Source: Harmothoe impar (lineage: Eukaryota > Annelida > Polychaeta > Phyllodocida > Polynoidae). From it: a stretch of DNA of 64,000 bases. The stretch is taken from positions 38,098,976-38,162,975 of the forward strand of contig OX381718.1 of NCBI GenBank assembly GCA_947462335.1. The letters are read 5' to 3'. A program made the position numbers and the translations under genes. The notes under the pieces were generated by a model, which saw only the letters and a list, made by a program, of their open reading frames with translations, made no database searches and was not told the origin of the DNA. Positions 12,291-31,537 of the stretch are shown here, in pieces (position 1 is the stretch's first letter; each line of letters opens with the position of its first letter).

Positions 12291-13234
12291 GTGGACGTTC
12301 TCTCTGTAATGTTTAGGTGAGCCGCTGTTGCTGTTGTATTGGGGCTAAAAGATGTATGAGCAGAAAGAAGAACTCTACAGTCAATATACAGGCACCCATT
12401 TGCTGCTCGGTTCATTATTTTCCTCGTGATTATTATGATGTAATTGCTCATAAGTTTAAACTGGGATTGCAGATTTTTAGTTTATTTCATTATAATGCGA
12501 ATATAGCTGTACACGAGCTTTTTGTCTGTATAGTAATATGCTAAAGTAATTAATACTCAACCTATAAATGCAGAGGCATAGTAACAGGAATGAAGTATAC
12601 TATACAAAATGAAGATAGGGGTGATATGATATATTTGTACATATGAAGATGTAAACTGAGTTATGCTCCTGACATTTATAAAACAATATTAAGGAGGTGT
12701 GGATCGAGGGAGTGGGAGTCACGCCGTATCCAATTCCATCTATTGCACCTACCACGATTTGTTTCCACCAGTTCCAAATATCCTGTATTGGACCAAATTT
12801 AATACAAGAAATTGTTTTGCCGTTAATAAGCTTTTGTTATTTGAAATGGAATCGCTGGTCTAATACGAATACCCACGCAAAATATCCGAGATCTACATGT
12901 ATATTGAACTGGCATATATATGATAAGTAGTCTTGTGAGTAGAGGGCATAATATGCTTGTATAGTGTACATACTTTTTACATGGATGTATGCGAATGTAG
13001 GTGATATTTTCCTCAGCATATTTCTAAAAGGTCAAAAGGTAAATGATGGTTCACCAAAAGGGCTGTGTAGAAGTGTGAGTGGGTGTGGATGGGTGGGTAG
13101 GTGGGTAGAAGATGGGGTAGGGGGGGGGGGTATAAACAGTGCCTATGGATGTTTATTTATCTAGTGCCTTGTGAAGTGACATGGACATTTATGAACTTTG
13201 TGTAAATATCATTTTTCGATTTATACTAAATAAA
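12291..13234 (+). other. 3' UTR of paralog 2 with poly(A) signal
   Basis: The sequence after TAG is noncoding and AT-rich. AATAAA stands at 13229-13234, giving a 3' UTR of about 0.95 kb. A second AATAAA at 15035-15040, followed by a GT-rich stretch, could serve a longer transcript. Confidence 0.4.
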
Positions 13235-14083
13235 GAAGATGGTATCGAGTGTAACGTATATATGCTAGACGTGTGGGTGAGAAATAACACTTGACTGTTA
13301 AACATAAGACGGTTCTGAAATAATATATTTGATACCTTGTATATCACTCTAATTTCCATTAGTGTCCATGTGAACTATTATCCAAAATATGTTATAAATA
13401 GGTGATGCCAAAAATGACTATGGAAAAACAGATATAATATGATCATGTGATTTTTTACAATAGTGACTGTATTTTATTAAAATATATAATCTGAGAATCC
13501 CCAAATGGATGTCAATACCTGGAGAAAACGAGGCTGTAAGGCGTACAATATGTCAGCCTTTGTTTTTAACAATTCTTCTTTATGGCAAGTATGAATCAAG
13601 TTTTTGTGAAAGCAAACCTCCAGTACCTAAATGTCATATAAAAAAGGAGAACATACCCCAAGGGATTATTTCTCGTCTGGACTACTTTTATGTGCTCCAC
13701 AGAAACCATTGTTCAAGTGCCAAATACTAAGTGCGTGGGACTTTTGTGTGGCAGGTGTGTAATTGCTTATGGATCCAAATAAGGTGGTATATAGTGATGT
13801 TGGTAGCCAATAAGTGGAGTTGATAACTCTGGCAGTGGATTAGTCATTGTATTGATGACAGGATGGTTTGGTATGTCTGAGAACCTATAAGGTATAAGTG
13901 TGATAAGCCTATTAGAGCTATTCAGATATCAGAGATATCAGCATTTGTTATCTATACATCCCTTTGCATTGAGTAGGATGGATTGCCTTTATTGATCCTA
14001 TGTAAATAACCGTTAGTGCCTAAGCCCCTAGTCTGAGTCGTGATATAATCCATGTACACAGTTCTTTCATAGACATACACACA

Positions 14084-14190
14084 CAGAAAAGTGAGAGTCA
14101 TTGTCGCTAAAACTACCCTCACCTGAGGGTCAGCCACTGCCTGACGCTCAGGTGAGGGTAGTTTTAGCGACAATGACTCTCACTTTTCTG
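14084..14190. repeat. Near-perfect hairpin, 50-bp arms and 7-nt loop
   Basis: The arm 14084-14133 is complementary to 14141-14190 at 49 of 50 positions (one G/C difference close to the loop), and the loop is CCACTGC. No TA or TTAA duplication is evident at its edges. It could be a very young foldback element or a small-RNA hairpin; the sequence does not decide between them. Confidence 0.9.
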
Positions 14191-17100
14191 AGGGTGTACC
14201 TTTTCTGTTTTTTATCAAAACGGCATAGGTATATCACACGGTGCCTATTATTTAACTTTATTGGACTTCATATCATTGAAACTGTTGAATTCAATTTCAC
14301 CCTCAATATGTAACAAATGCATTGGGTAAATTCTCCGTAAAGTTATAAATAACTTACAATTTCATGAACTTCAACGTAATACAGCCATAGTCTCATAACC
14401 TACTTGACCATTGTCATTGTTGAATGTTTATGAACTCTGACTTTGTCATGATTGGCTCATCTGACTACATTATGTGTCTGTTTTATCTGATCAAAGATAT
14501 CACTTTAGTATGTGTTCTAAATAAGATACTGGCAGAGGTTGTACTTCCAAATAAGTAAATAACTATTGTTACCTATTATACAGTATAATTTACATGTCTA
14601 CATAAGTATTCTTGTTGCCTATGCATTTTCTGCCTATTCTGCAGTATTGTATACCAATGTCTTTCCTGTAGCAGTGACTGTAACTTGATGAATTGTTGAA
14701 ATGGATCACAATGTATATAACTATTTATTATGTCTTCTCCCATTTGTATTAACAATTACAGATTAATGTAATTATCAGCTGGCATAATGATCACTCACAA
14801 GTAATCATGCCGTCAGAGATGTTGTAAATGTCCTTGTTTATATGTTTAGTCACAGAAGAAGTAAAATCGTATGTAGAGCATAATACTCAAGCACTTGAAA
14901 TTCACTTGAAGATGGGTTTTTCTGACCCCCAAATATGTAAATAGTGAATGTAGATGTACGCGAATTGTATACAATTATTGAGAAGTTATTCAAAGTCTCA
15001 TTCTGGAGTTGATGAGATCCGGTTCCTGATGTGAAATAAAAGCCAACTGCCTTACAACTGTACTTGTGTGTTTAAGTTAATTTTCAACTTTTACTTATAT
15101 TAGTGATGAACCTATCTCAGTGATACTAGTATTGGATGTCTTAGTACTGATCCACTGAGGGATGTGTGTGTGAGGTGGGTGTAGGGTCTAGACAGTCCTA
15201 TTATTGTGTGGCCCTGTATGTGGGGTATAGAGGATGGAAGGTAACACTGAGTGAGGTCAACCATGGACACCCTGTCACAGTGTCACACCATGGGGGCTGA
15301 GCAACTGCGCTGCTACTTAAAGCTGAGATAAGTCTAAAGAGGTTAAATTTGATGTGTTAACTTTCCCTAGTCTTTATTAATTAAAGAATTATTTGTATGA
15401 TATATAAATCCCAAAATCGTTGTAGAATATTAAGTGCTGGTCTAATGGTCAACACAGCTGATGCTAACTTGCTTGGATTCTTCTTATAACCTATCCAAGA
15501 CCGAAGTGAGATATGACTCACTACTAGTTGAACGACGATGTACTGAGTTAGAACTGCATTTGGTGTCCTTAAATATCCAATATAAAACCTTAGAATTTAG
15601 GAATAAGGCCCATTTGCTCTACATTGAATGGCGTCCTCCGGTACAGGGAAGGGACAATACAGACTGCATGACTGAAAGAAGACACCCTTCTATACTTTTT
15701 TTCCTGTCCCTTTCTTTGTGCAATTCTGCTCTTCACACTAGAAAGGATTTCCCCCTTGGCCTGGGGCAAAAACTGGCCAAATTTACTTTGGGTATTGTTG
15801 GTCATATGGCGGGGTGCTGTTAGAGTGCCAAGTGTATTACCACGTATGTATATTGGAGTAGTGTTATTCATGGATGCTATATACAGCACACAGACCCCCC
15901 CCCCTCCTCTCACCTCTCCTTTCAGCCCCTAACCGTAGCTTGTCAAGCTGCCTGACATGACTGACTGAGTATACTTGTGTTTGTACCTCTGTGGGTCCTG
16001 AATAATGCCATGTTGATAATGCTCTGCTCACATTGGCTAAAAGGTCATTGTCGTGGTGGTTGTCTCTTGCCTAAACAGATTACTTAGTTTGGTCTCCAGC
16101 CTTTTATGTCCTTCTAAGGGAGGTAAATCTAAGATATATTATTTATCTATGTAGGGCCAATGGTGTAGGTCGAACCATCAACAGTCCTAGTAAACCGACC
16201 AAGCACAAGTGTGTAGACCCAGGGTGTAGACCCTATGCCTTGTGACACTTAGCTCTTTTGGCAAGCAGAGATTTCTGTCACTTCTACTGCATGGTGATGC
16301 AATGTCAGTGTATTTACCTGCTGACTCAGCATAGATTAACTGCACCTTTAACATAGGCATATAAAACGTATGTAGATCCTGTTAAGTTAGAACTCTGATC
16401 TTCCCTGGGAAACCTATAGGTAGCAGACAAGATAACCTGTCAGCTGGTAACCTTTTAAAGAGTTTAGAGACATTGGTTTACGGGTAATCCAGACTTAATA
16501 GTATAATAAGAGGTGGTTGATACTTCCATTAAGGGTTGATGTGCACAGTCCCTATTACAATTGTAGTGGCAATGCAAGCAGCACTTTGTATGTTGGCAGT
16601 AGGTTTACTTCTCTCTTTTTTTAATAAGGTCTACTTCTCGAGTTTCAGGGTTATCACTTTCACACAGCTAGAAAATAAGAATGTCTTCAACAATGTTGTC
16701 TATGTTGGTTTTATGTAAGAGTATACGCACTGGAATCTTTTGACCTATGTGCCTCCAAAAATCTAAATTAGCCTCTATATTTCGAAATTGTTAGTAGCTG
16801 AACTGAACCAATGTGAACAGCATATGCGTACTTGTATGAAGGTCCCATGTTAAAGAGAGTCGGTCTGCACATATCTGGTTGTCTGCATTTTTAGTGGGGT
16901 TAAAGCTGCCTATTGGGAGCACTACTTATATGGTGGTCTGTGTCCACATGATGAAGTCATTGTCAACAGTTTATACATACTGACTGTTTTATGTAGAGTG
17001 CCGTGTAGTATTAGCGTAGAGAGGGGAGCCACCCTCTGACTCATAACCACCCTCTGGGAATATGGATGGGCCTCAGGATTAGTCTCACTTTTTCAGCTGT

Positions 17101-17357
17101 ATAACTTTATATATGTACTCTCCCCCTCCCCTTCTCCATCGCCCTCCTTGTTTATCTATCAATTTCTCTCTCCTCTCACTGTCCCAATCCAACGATATGA
17201 TTTCACTTGGACCAAAGAAAGGCATAATTGGATTAAAGCGTATTCTCGGACGCGGTTAGAATAAGTCCCAGTTGACTCAGGTTATGCAATTGTTGACCTA
17301 AGGTCTTGAAACACTCTATAAATAATGAAAGTGATTTTGTTTTCAAAAGCTCTCCAG

Positions 17358-17548
17358 CTTTAGAAACACTTTCAATAAGTGCTTAGGTGTTTATAGAAAA
17401 GTGTCAAGAATCTAAACACTTATCTAAACACTTTTTGTAAAGTGTTTTGAATTTAAACACTTTTTACCTAAACACTTGTTTATACCTTACTATAGAGCTG
17501 TTTAGAATAACGGCCACAATAAGTGTTTAGATAAGTGTTTATAGTGTA
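17358..17548. repeat. Cluster of AAACACTT / AAGTGTTT octamers
   Basis: Eight exact copies in both orientations lie within about 190 bp, plus near-matches such as AAGTGCTT and AGGTGTTT. Two blocks are an exact inverted pair (CTAAACACTTATCTAAACAC near 17413, and its complement near 17520). It may be a decayed foldback element or a cluster of homeodomain (NK2-like) sites. Confidence 0.6.
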
Positions 17549-17731
17549 TATATGAAAAATCTTCTTTTTTTTTTTTTTTTTAAATACAAGATTTACTATG
17601 CTCAACTATAGGAAGGGCCGTATTCAATGCCCCCCATTGAATACAATGTGGCCGTATCCAATGGGCTAAGAAAAACGTCTTTTCTTTATTAAATGGCTTA
17701 AAATCAAAAAATAAATGCAAATGTTAACTAC

Positions 17732-17850
17732 ATTGATACCTCACTGCCGTATTTCACTCGTGGGGGCTGGGGCATATCCCACTCAGCCTGCGGCTTCTTG
17801 GGATATGTCCCCAGCCCCCACTTGTGAAATACGGCAGAGACGGTATCAAT
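17732..17850. repeat. Foldback hairpin next to a (TA)n tract
   Basis: The arm 17732-17781 (starts ATTGATACCTCACTGCCG) pairs with 17799-17850 (ends CGGCAGAGACGGTATCAAT) with a few mismatches and a 17-nt loop. It is followed about 17 bp later by the (TA)n tract at 17868. Confidence 0.85.
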
Positions 17851-17867
17851 GGGCGTTGGCATTTGTC

Positions 17868-22662
<4,795 letters not shown>

Positions 22663-22786
22663 CCCAGTGGGCACAAAATTAAGCTTGACGTTGAATCAAC
22701 ATTGAGTAAACATTGAATCAAAGTTGAATCAAAGTTTAATCTAGATTGTCAACTAATTTGTTAATGTTGATTCTGCGCCCACTGGG
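22663..22786. mobile_element. Short MITE with CCCAGTGGGC termini
   Basis: CCCAGTGGGCACA at the left and GCGCCCACTGGG at the right form terminal inverted repeats around 124 bp. The interior is built of GTTGAATCAA/ACATTGA-like mini-repeats. No clear target duplication is visible. Confidence 0.65.
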
Positions 22787-23464
22787 TTCTGGTTCATGTT
22801 CACGTGTCCATTGCAGCAACAGGAGTTACCCAAATCTATAGCAAAATCTCAAGTTCAAGTTTATACTGGTGATTATTGTGGTGACGCGGGAAACATCAAT
22901 TATATTATTATCATTATATAATATTTATTATCAGAGACTACCTGTGGAAGGCTATGGGGACGAGATTAGGGAAAACACAGCAGAATGTTGCAGCAACAGT
23001 GATTGAGTGTCTGCAACAGGTCGACATCACGTCTCTGTGACGGATGTGCCGCGTGCAGCTGTAAGCCTACTCACAGGAATCAATTGATATTAGCGAATGT
23101 CCTTGTATGTCTATGTCAGATAACGATACAGACTATCGCCCACATCGGATATGTGGCAGTGACTGTCTGGTTGTTGTTGTCTAAGTGACTGGGAAGAACC
23201 CTCAAGTAGGATACATCTACAGTGCTGCAGGCTGAATGTGGAACGAATATCTGAGAGAGAAATCCGGCAATCAAGCAGAGAAAATAACTTGAAATATCTC
23301 AATTAGAAAGTCGATCAGTATTCCTGCAGTTAGGCCCTAAAATGATTAATTATACTTTCTTTCTAGAACAGAAATCGCTTGATTCGCCATCTTTGGTTTT
23401 GTTAAGTGACTTAAGCCAAATAAAATAATCAAAACTGACCCCTGAGATTCTGTCAGTGTCACAC

Positions 23465-23635
23465 ATATTGTATACTATAACCCTGGGCCCGAATCAAGTG
23501 TAATACATTCCCACCTTGTATTCTGACACAAACTCAACTCAACCCAAAGATTATTGTATACTATAACCCTGAAGCTACATCAAATGTAATACATGTGTAT
23601 CTACGCCCACCTAGTATTCTGACACACACTATAGT
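23465..23635 (+). repeat. Tandem duplication of about 87-bp units
   Basis: ATTGTATACTATAACCCTG occurs near 23467 and again near 23553, each followed by ATCAA.TGTAATACAT, a CCCACCT.GTATTCTGACACA block and an ACA-rich end. The copies are diverged by point changes and a small insertion. Confidence 0.75.
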
Positions 23636-24462
23636 GGTGCTGTGGGGTGGTGTGGGGGTAATTACCTTTATCAGAGGGGCTGGGTCTGATGTGATCCACA
23701 CCCAATGGTCCATGAAAACCTGTTATCTGCATCAACTCACTGCAGGGGGGTGTTTCACAACTATTGATAGTTATCCCCCCCCCCCCCACCCCCACCCGCA
23801 CAAAGAAAAAATTTATAGATTGGTAAATATTTTGTTACCACGACTGTGTCTGTGCGGATTTTATTTTCTGGAATACACAACACTGAAAAGGCCCGGGAAA
23901 TGGCAGCTAGGGGACTGTCGAATTTTGAATACATTTTCCAACTTTTTGTTTAGACATGCAGTCCAGTTGTTCCATGTCCATCTTCAGAGTCCAGCCTTTT
24001 GAAAGAGTCTGGCAATGCAAGACTCATGGGGAGAGTTTGCTGAAACCGAGAGTCAGACTGATGCACATTTACTCTGTGTAAAATGGCATTAATGCTGTTG
24101 ACCATACTGCTTGATGATTATGAAACAGATTTCTGGGGTATTTAGATTATAGTTGCATACAGTGTACGGTCGATCCCTCAACATGTTAACACCAATAAAA
24201 ACATGAGACGTTTCCTCAGGAATTTCCTAATGTTTTTGATGGTTTGTGTATAAATGTGTGTAGGCTGATATTCGTGTGAAGAGCACAGGATCATCTGATA
24301 AACATTCCACTACCACGCGCGATGGTCTTCTATTTCAAACTTACTGCTGACTTGTTCTGATTGACTTACTAATAGTAGAATAACATCCTTTTTGTACTAT
24401 ACTATGCCGGCAGGGGAACACATGGAAGGTTTGTTGACATCTTAATACTGGTAACTTAGAAA

Positions 24463-24610
<148 letters not shown>

Positions 24611-27600
24611 GTAGGCTTATCCAGTTCATCCTATATCTTTATCAAATGAAGGACGTATATATACATGAATTGTCATACTGGGATTGGTAATCGTTTAGTA
24701 AAATTTAATAAGGTTGTTATACCTTCATTCATTACCTTTATCAAAGCAGCCGGGGTGGGGTGGAATAGAAAATAGTTATGAGAAAATATATATTATATTA
24801 GGTACCGCGCATAAGGAGTCATAGCGGCAAAATCGCCGATCCTCCGAGAAAAAATGTCAATCTTTACAAGCCTCCAGAGACCAGAAAAATTAATGTCCAG
24901 AAATGTCTAGCCCCTCAATAGAAAGATATGGATCTGCTAGTTTGAAATATCATTGGTATTAAGTAGGTTGTACTTGCTATGCGTGTGCAAATGGGTCTTC
25001 ACTGGGGGTCACTTTGGGTCAAATTACAGGTTTTGTCACCTGTTTTCCTGCAGCTGATTTGACTCTCTGTCATATAAACTGGATTTCCCATTGCACCATA
25101 CATTGCACATGAAATATACCAGCACTGTTGATAAGGATACACATCAGGCTTTACTGTGACCCCTGGGATTCTATAGAAAATACTAGGTTAAAAAAGATAC
25201 ATTATTATTGAAAAAAATGTTTGTCCCGCCCCACACACTGAAGTTTAAAACATCTATTATAACCATGTGAAGGGAGCTAAGCAATCGCATGGATGGTGCA
25301 GTGGCAAAATTTAATCATAGTTATTTTTCTATACAAATCCTATATAGCATACTGGTAGGCTTTAAAAAAATAATGTTAATTTCCCTAAAAATATATTATG
25401 GTATTGATGTTGGGTAGTATGTGTTTCAAATTACAAGAGGATTGGACCACTAGTTAACAATCCATGGCATCATTTGTAGTATAGCATTTGTGCCAAGGGT
25501 ACATATTAGTGATCTTGCCATTTTTAAACACATATGACTCAATAAATACATACCAAAAAATCATCTGTGAAAAATTATTCATGCTCTATGTAACATGTAG
25601 ATACATTATATGCAATACCAAAGTCCTTAAGTATTATTTCCTGAAATTTCCTGAGATGGCTATTGGGTCAAAATGGCAGAATGGCCATTTTCAGTGGTAA
25701 GGGATTGGCAACTCTGCAATGTTAGAGGGTACAGTATTTCAAAACAGATGTGGCCAAACACATTCTGAAGATATTTGTACAATGTCCATATTATCATTGA
25801 TTGGGAAATATCTTTTTTCAACTGCATATTGACATCAGAATGAATGTTTTATCCCTCTGAAATTGGCCCATTGGCTACTGAGAATGAAAGGTGCTAAATG
25901 ACAGAAACTTTTACTTTTGGAAAACTCATATAAAATAAACTACTGAACAGATCTTAACATAGTTACCACCATTCTTCATCATTCTTTATCAGCTTCCTAA
26001 CCAATATAACAATTTTCTACAGTGATCTTCAAACTATCCGTGGTACCTAATTATAGGCATCTGCTATGAGATACAATAGTAATTAATAACTGTCATAAAC
26101 ATTCATGCCATGGTGTTGCCCTTTTGTAAATGAGCCAATAACTGTGTCGCCTTTATTTACAACTTATCTGGCACGACCTTTGTAAAAAATTCACTCCTAT
26201 TTGTAAACGTATTCTGTCCTTGGTGACCCCTAACAGCTGTCTCAGGGCGCGTGAAGAAGATGGAAATATAAAAAGGCATGGTAACTGTACCTTGGACAAT
26301 GTATAAAAATGTGTATCTGTTTGACAGCTGATGATGGACATGTTGGCTGATTCCCGCACACTCATGTCTACACACACCGTGTTCGTCGGAAACCAGTCAC
26401 ATGACAACGTTCACAAATTGCGTCACCTATTTTCGGACCCTTTTCAAGACATTCTCCATCCAATTCCCTCCTCAATATTTTGTGCAAAACAGTCTGTACA
26501 GATGTCTCATCACTAAACCCAGAGAACAACCCCTGCCCCTACCCCTAGCTGGTGGCGTCATTTGTGAACGTTCCCGAATGAGGTAGCTGCCCCCTCCCTC
26601 CACCTTGGTGCCCCCCTGGCGGCCAGCCATCAATATAGGTACGTCATGTCATTATAGGTACGTCATTATAGGTGCGTCATGTAGGTAGTCACCAGGATAA
26701 CGTCAGGATCCGGGCCTCAATCATATCTCCATCCTCCTCCCTCCCCCTCTCGGTTTCCTGCAGGCCTTCTCGCCTTCTCCTCTCTTTGTTGCTAAACTTA
26801 GCCTTTAAACCTTCGTCCTTACCACTCACCCTTCACCACGTATCTGATAGTCGACATCTAGAATAGTACCTCCAGGTAGATGCGGGTTGGGGGGGGGGGG
26901 GGTGATTCATCAATGCAAACATTAACTTGTGGTTTCTCGTACACGTTTTGTTCTTGTGAACCAATGATTGGATTATTGTTATCTGAAATTATTGACTAAT
27001 AGATAGAGTTATTGATAGAGGATTTTCATTTGCCCGTAGTATTGAATCATCCCATGTGCTGTTATCACTGTCTTTGTAATACTATATATGTATATATATG
27101 CATATTTAGTATTAGAAGTCCTTAATTAATTGTTGAAGTGGAATATAAGAATAATTAAAAACATACAGGTATGAAATAAATCTTATTAATCTATGAGGTT
27201 GCAGGTTGCAGAATCTCCAGCTGCCTTATTTCTACTCACAGAGAGGCAAACCCAGGGTACCCTTTCAGGTCCTATATAGTCCAGCCCGACCAGAATACAA
27301 TGGAGAGATCAATAATTGTTCTCTCATATATAACATGCATATACGTATTGAATTGCAAAATCTAGATGAAAATTGTTAAAACAAACAAACAAACAAACTT
27401 TCAAATGAACATCATTAATTTTTGTAAATGAAAAAAGAAAGCAAGAGAGAAATAGAGATGCTCTGACATATGCCCAGTATATATCATTAGTGTAGGCATG
27501 TACATAGTACACAGTCATAGACAGGGACTGTTCATTAATGACGTCACTGGCTAGGAGTTTTTTTTTTTTTTTTTTTTTTTGGGGGGGGGGGGGGGGGTTA

Positions 27601-27890
27601 GTGATGAAACATGACCCAGGAACTACATCAATCTGCCCAGAAATAGTGATGGTGGGGGTGCATGGGGGTCTTAAAAAAATTCCCAAGATAGGTGACGTTC
27701 TGTGTGAACGTTCCCCTACACATATTGCATGTCTGTACATGCCCATGCCAGCAGCTTAAGACGGCCAGGACCATGCCTTACAGCTACACATCCTCCTGGG
27801 TTAATTATGTTTGGCATCAGAAACACATAAATATGTAGGACATGTTATGACCAGTGGACCCATAACCTCTACTGATGTCTCCTACTCTTA

Positions 27891-28209
27891 GGGAGTGTTT
27901 ATTTATTAATTACAGGGGGGGTGGTGAGATTTCGCGCGGAGGGGCGAAAAAATTTTACGCCCCCCCCCCCCTCGAGAGCGCGTGTAACGTTTCGCGCCCC
28001 CTCGCCGAAGACGCGGAAAATTCCCCCCCCCCCTTTGATCTATAGTAACGCGCTGGCTTTTTGGCTAAAAATGGGCTTAAATTTTTACGCCCCCCCTCAA
28101 GAGGGGTCAGAATTTTTTACGCCTCCCCCCCTCAGAAGGGGTCGGAAATTTTTACCCCCCCCCCCAAACCCACCACCCCCTCCCCTGGAAATAATAAATG
28201 AACACTCCC
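27891..28209. mobile_element. 319-bp MITE with TTA duplication (GGGAGTGTT family), copy 1
   Basis: Ends GGGAGTGTTTATTTATTAA and TAATAAATGAACACTCCC are inverted repeats flanked by TTA on both sides (27888-27890 and 28210-28212), the pattern of PIF/Harbinger elements. The interior is dominated by G-rich then C-rich runs with TTTACGCCCCCCC repeats, and has no real ORF. Related copies start at 60138 and 61117. Confidence 0.85.
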
Positions 28210-30702
28210 TTACTGTTGGCTGAACGTTTAGACCATGCTAGTTTTGTGATCTACCAAGTTCCATAATCCAAGACATATACGGCGTAGCGCAAAAGGTGAT
28301 CAGCATCACCGCTAGCTTGCAATCTGAGAAATATGATTGATACTATACGTACACTGTACAAAATAATGAAAATGTATTAAAGTGTTTATGGAATATAGAT
28401 GATGAGATACTACAAATACAACACACATTATTATATATGTTTTAAAGTTCGGTGTATTTTGATGACATTGTTTTTCACAGGCAGTGACAAAACAGTAAAC
28501 AGTCCCATGCATCTGTTTATATCGGTAGTTTCTTGTATAGTCCGATATAATATCTTCGTATCGAAATATATTATGTAATCGGCCTAATGTTTCCAATTTA
28601 TTTATAATGGCAATATTTCCCCATTCCTATGGTCCCCGGTGTGAACGGTACCATATTTCATCTCGATTGGCGCGATGCCACATTAAATATTCTAACTAGC
28701 ATAAAGCTGTAAGATTGACCCTGATGTATTCCTATTGGCAATTACAGCGCATTAGGCCAACAAGATGCGGTGTGTAAGGCAATCCTGTCCTAGCTGGAGA
28801 ACATGGTCCACCAGAGCTATTTTATTTCGAAATTTGAAGAATTTCTTTGTGTGTGGGGGGGGGGGATAGTCTATATAAAAATTTTAACAAAAAAAATAAA
28901 TTGAGGCCATTTTTGAGCTATGTACCTTATTTCTAGCCCATTCTGGGAGTGAACAATTTGACCCTGAAGTATACAAGTCAACACCACGGTCCACGAGTCA
29001 ACATCATGACCGAGTTGGAGCTTCAAAAAAGGTCCTAATTTGCAGACCATGTCGTCTGAAAAGCACCCTTTTTTTGGCCTCATGCATAATGTGTGATGTG
29101 TTCCCAGGTCAGAGCTATGAGCATGGGGCACACCCTTCCTGTCATCTCTGTACAGGGTAAACATGGGGAAATAACGTTTACATTCTGACCACACCGACCC
29201 ACTCAGCATACCACATGTCAATATGCTCCTCAGATTCTAGACTCTACTACAGAGCTATTGCCGAGGCCAATAATAAATGTGGGTGTGTTTCAGGTTATAT
29301 GGTCTGGAAATGTAGGGCATATATGTCGGATTTTGTTCCGAAAGTAACATGGGTTTGACTCCCAAGTGTGGCCATGTAAATTGCAGTATTGATTCGTGAA
29401 CCATTACATTTGAATCAACTCCGAATACCCTCATAAGCCATGATATTTAAATGGATAAAGATGTCTAGAGTTGACCAGATTTTGCTATAATGATAGCTAC
29501 ATAAAACCCAAGTCAAATTTCTTAGAATCTACGATAGCAGAAAAGTGCAGTCCAAAAAATAAAGGTTTACAAAAGAATAAACAATACTGCATCGCATTGA
29601 TGGTCCAAAAAATAATAATAATCCTACTTTCTAGGTAATTATAATTACCTTAACTTTTTTCTAATCTGTCAAAGACCTTATTATATTGTCCAATTAACTG
29701 GCTTCCCTAACATGTAATATAAACGGGCGTTCCTGTGACCCCTGACCCTCAGGTGACCCAGCAGTGCCACATCTGTCCCAGATCCATCTCTACAAGGGAA
29801 CAGTCATCCAGTCTCGGGGGAGGGGTGATTAGAAGGAGACTCATGATGACTGAGTGTAAGGTGGAGGGGGGAAGTAGGATAACAATAGTAAATCATCGAT
29901 AATTATTTACGGCTGTAACTCTCAGATGGGGTCTAGGGCTGTCTGAGCTATAGATAATAAGATTGGGTAGGGCTTAAGAAAATTGTGTCTCATACATGCA
30001 GGGATGCGACATGGGTATCCCTTGGACAATGTGTTATAGGCCACATACATTGGATTAACTGTAAGGTTATCCTTTTTAAGTTCATATATATAAGGAGGAC
30101 TCAAATGAGAGATTCTTGGCGGCAAACGTTCCACTCAGGCCCTCCATCTACAATCACAAATGACTCGTCCCTCCAGGAGCGTGGGGATGAGGGGGTAGTT
30201 GATAAATAGGCAGTATGGCTGAGAGGAGGACCAGATAACTATGTTGTAGTGATGTACAAGTGGTTAGCCATACTGATTCCTATATTATGTGATAAGCTGA
30301 CATACTGCATGTAGGTCCGTCCTGGCAAAATAAACAGCATGGCATAAGTATGTCCTATTGTTTTCTGTTAGTTCCCATGGTGGATGTGGTAATAGGGGAG
30401 ACACCTACATGTAACAACAATGTGGATGTTTCCACAGACATAATGCACATTTCTCACAAAGGTGTAATTCTCCAGGCACCCCTGAACGACAACATAGTAT
30501 AATTATATATCCGCACAACGCCCGGTGCTTATAGGTTTCAATCCCCGGTCGATTATACAAGACAGGCGCTCATTAAGGATACAGGTTTTAGTGTTAGATA
30601 TACCCCGGCGCTTTAAAGTACTATTTTACCTCAAAACAACCCAAAATTGATTTATTGGACTCGTTGTACTTTAATTAAGAGAATGACTTTAGTAATATAT
30701 CT

Positions 30703-30826
<124 letters not shown>

Positions 30827-31429
30827 ACAGGCAAGGGAAAAGGGTACTCCAAGTAAAAAGCCAACTTTAAATTTCATGTCATGAGCTTTCCAATGATACA
30901 TTACACTAGAAGACATTCATTCTAGTTGTTGCGAAATGGCTTCATGAACACGTGTGGGCATTCCCCCTTCCAAATTCCCGATAAGCTCCAAGTCTTATAC
31001 TTTCCAATTTATCCCTATATAATTAGCATAATTAAGATGATTGGAAATTTATGATACATTTTCATTCTTCAGGTCATAAAATCTGATTTAGAAATAATAA
31101 TTTTATTTTGGTTTGACCATAGCAATCCTCATGAATCATCCTATCAATGGGGATCTTTTTTTCTTCGATTTGGAATAAAAATCTTGTTTCCATGGCAACA
31201 CATATCAACAAAGGCACCCATTTAGGCTTCAAAACGTTCTTTTTGTGTTCCAAATATTGAAGCTTTTTAACAAAAATGGAATGTTTTGTATAATCTTATT
31301 GAATTCTTCAGAAAAAAGTACCCTAGAACAAATTTTAGCTTGTTTCATTCAAAAAAGGCCATAGTGGCGCCCACTGGTGGCTAAAATCGGAACCAATCCG
31401 GCGGGGAGCATCCTTTCTGCTTGCCTGCT

Positions 31430-31537
<108 letters not shown>

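Larger units (their letters stand above)
13235..17731. other. Noncoding stretch after paralog 2
   Basis: No gene is supported. It contains the long hairpin at 14084-14190, an AATAAA at 15035-15040, an AAACACTT/AAGTGTTT cluster at 17358-17548 and a T run at about 17565-17581. Confidence 0.6.

Noticed and set aside
15461..15823. 120-codon plus-strand ORF with an overlapping 107-codon minus-strand ORF
   Set aside because: Both strands open over the same stretch, no domain, and the minus frame includes a poly-G/C artefact.
27921..28223. 100-codon Pro-rich ORF
   Set aside because: Lies within the C-run-rich MITE at 27891-28209.
28871..29221. 116-codon minus-strand ORF
   Set aside because: No domain I recognise and no splice context; possibly an exon or old repeat, but not supportable.
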